This document shows, in pieces, positions 20,841 through 21,613 of a stretch of 21,613 nt of DNA (position 1 is the first letter of the stretch; each line of letters opens with the position of its first letter). The translations under genes were made by a program, and so were the position numbers. The notes under the pieces are model-generated. The model made no database searches and was not told the DNA's origin. It worked only from the letters and a program-made list of their open reading frames with translations. Source of the stretch: a virus; IMG/VR virus record IMGVR_UViG_3300009159_000376, positions 1-21,613 of that record, one strand, 5' to 3'.

Positions 20841-21613
20841 ATGAGCATCACAGTAATTAAAAGAAACGGCAGCAGAGAATCTCTTGCTGTAGAAAAATGG
20901 CAGGCACAGGTAGCAAAAGTCTGCAAAGGCATAGCAGATGTTAGCCAAAGCATGATAGAAATTAAAGCACAACCACATTTCTATGATGGCATTACCACTG
21001 AAGAGATCGACGGTATTACTCTTAGAGCTATTGTTGATCTTATAGATGTAGAAAGCAATCCAGATGTTGGCAACACCAATTATCAATATGTAGCAGGTAA
21101 ACAGCGATTAAGTATGCTACGTAAAGATGTATACGGCAGTTATGAACCACCGCATCTATATGAGATTGTCAAAACAAATGTAGCAACTGGTCTATATACC
21201 AACGAATTGCTAGAATGGTACAGTGAAGATGACTGGAACCGTATGCATGAAATGCTCGATCACGCTAAGGATGAAGAATATTCGTATGCGGCCATCGAGC
21301 AGTTGATTGAAAAATATCTTGTAAAGAATCGTGCAACAAAAGAAATCTACGAAACACCTCAGGTTCGATACATGATAGCAGCCGCTACTGTGTTTCACAA
21401 AGAAGAACCTAACTCGGCTCGAATGAAATACATTAAGGAATATTACAATGCAGCTTCTGATGGTTTATTTACTCTCGCTACTCCTGTTCTTGCTGGGCTT
21501 GGCACTCCCACTAAGCAGTTCAGTAGTTGTGTGCTCATTCGCAGTGATGATGATCTTGACTCCATTTTTGCTAGTGGCGAAATGATGGCCAAGTATGCCA
21601 GCAAACGTGCTGG
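20841..21613 (+). CDS. nrdA: Ribonucleotide reductase class I large subunit (partial)
   Basis: The first 257 residues are visible and the frame is open at the window end. Residues 1-95 are the ATP-cone regulatory domain (VIKRNGSRESLAVEKW, TTEEIDGITLRAIVD). LFTLATPVLAGLGTPTKQFS then SC (209-230) is the start of the catalytic barrel, with C230 as the active-site Cys that pairs with a second one further on. The enzyme reduces ribonucleoside diphosphates to deoxy forms and supplies phage DNA synthesis. T4 and marine T4-like phages commonly carry nrdA with nrdB, which would be expected downstream. Start: ATG at 20841, weak ribosome-binding site. Confidence 0.95.
   Translation, partial: MSITVIKRNGSRESLAVEKWQAQVAKVCKGIADVSQSMIEIKAQPHFYDGITTEEIDGITLRAIVDLIDVESNPDVGNTNYQYVAGKQRLSMLRKDVYGSYEPPHLYEIVKTNVATGLYTNELLEWYSEDDWNRMHEMLDHAKDEEYSYAAIEQLIEKYLVKNRATKEIYETPQVRYMIAAATVFHKEEPNSARMKYIKEYYNAASDGLFTLATPVLAGLGTPTKQFSSCVLIRSDDDLDSIFASGEMMAKYASKRA

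Noticed and set aside
21362-21372. GGTTCGATAC resembling a tRNA T-loop
   Set aside because: It is inside nrdA, which is clearly coding here, and has no matching cloverleaf.

Overview
The window reads as part of the genome of a T4-like marine myovirus, or a metagenomic scaffold of one. Genes are densely packed, often with 1-20 bp overlaps. At least thirteen T4-type late promoter motifs (NNTAAATA, usually followed by C) stand just upstream of genes. It encodes a class I ribonucleotide reductase large subunit, a tailspike-like fibre, an MGME1/Cas4-like nuclease and many small proteins of marine T4-like type. No tRNA, rRNA, CRISPR array or insertion sequence was seen. The host cannot be read directly. 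The lipid genes look proteobacterial, which suggests a heterotrophic marine proteobacterium living under phosphate stress rather than a cyanobacterium; this is inference.

Layout. 1-2645 (+): end of a virion-like protein, a 52-residue protein with ten cysteines, two unknown proteins and a radical SAM enzyme with a fresh internal duplication. 2682-5135 (+): a secreted thermonuclease and two unknown proteins, then a GC-rich intergenic stretch with hairpins. 5248-6073 (+): a glutamine-amidotransferase-like protein and a small basic protein. 6126-8042 (+): a PlcP-type phospholipase C and a GT4 diacylglycerol glycosyltransferase (Agt-like). 8100-8387 (+): a small acidic protein. 8443-9021 (-): a HAD phosphatase. 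9071-9772 (+): a fatty-acid desaturase. 9834-10941 (-): a small phage protein, an alpha/beta hydrolase and a 57-residue protein. 11052-13277 (+): a coupled operon with a nucleotidyltransferase-like and a ligase-like protein. 13390-15202 (+): small monocistronic late genes separated by strong terminators. 15237-18027 (+): three coupled probable internal-head proteins. 18060-20804 (+): nuclease, tailspike and an unknown protein. 20841 to the end: nrdA.

How the genes may work together. The most striking content is a lipid block at about 6.1-10.8 kb. PlcP would cleave phospholipid head groups to give diacylglycerol, releasing phosphate-containing head groups. The adjacent glycosyltransferase would convert diacylglycerol to glycolipid, the route used by phosphate-starved marine bacteria. 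A desaturase and a lipase-like hydrolase lie close by. If expressed, this would let the phage remodel the host membrane and recover phosphorus for DNA synthesis, in line with its own ribonucleotide reductase. A second theme is a set of seven or eight proteins whose N-termini resemble the T4 capsid-targeting peptide, including the ligase-like enzyme; these may be packaged in the head and injected. A third theme is promoter placement: several -10 elements end only 4-7 bases before the ATG, implying leaderless mRNAs.
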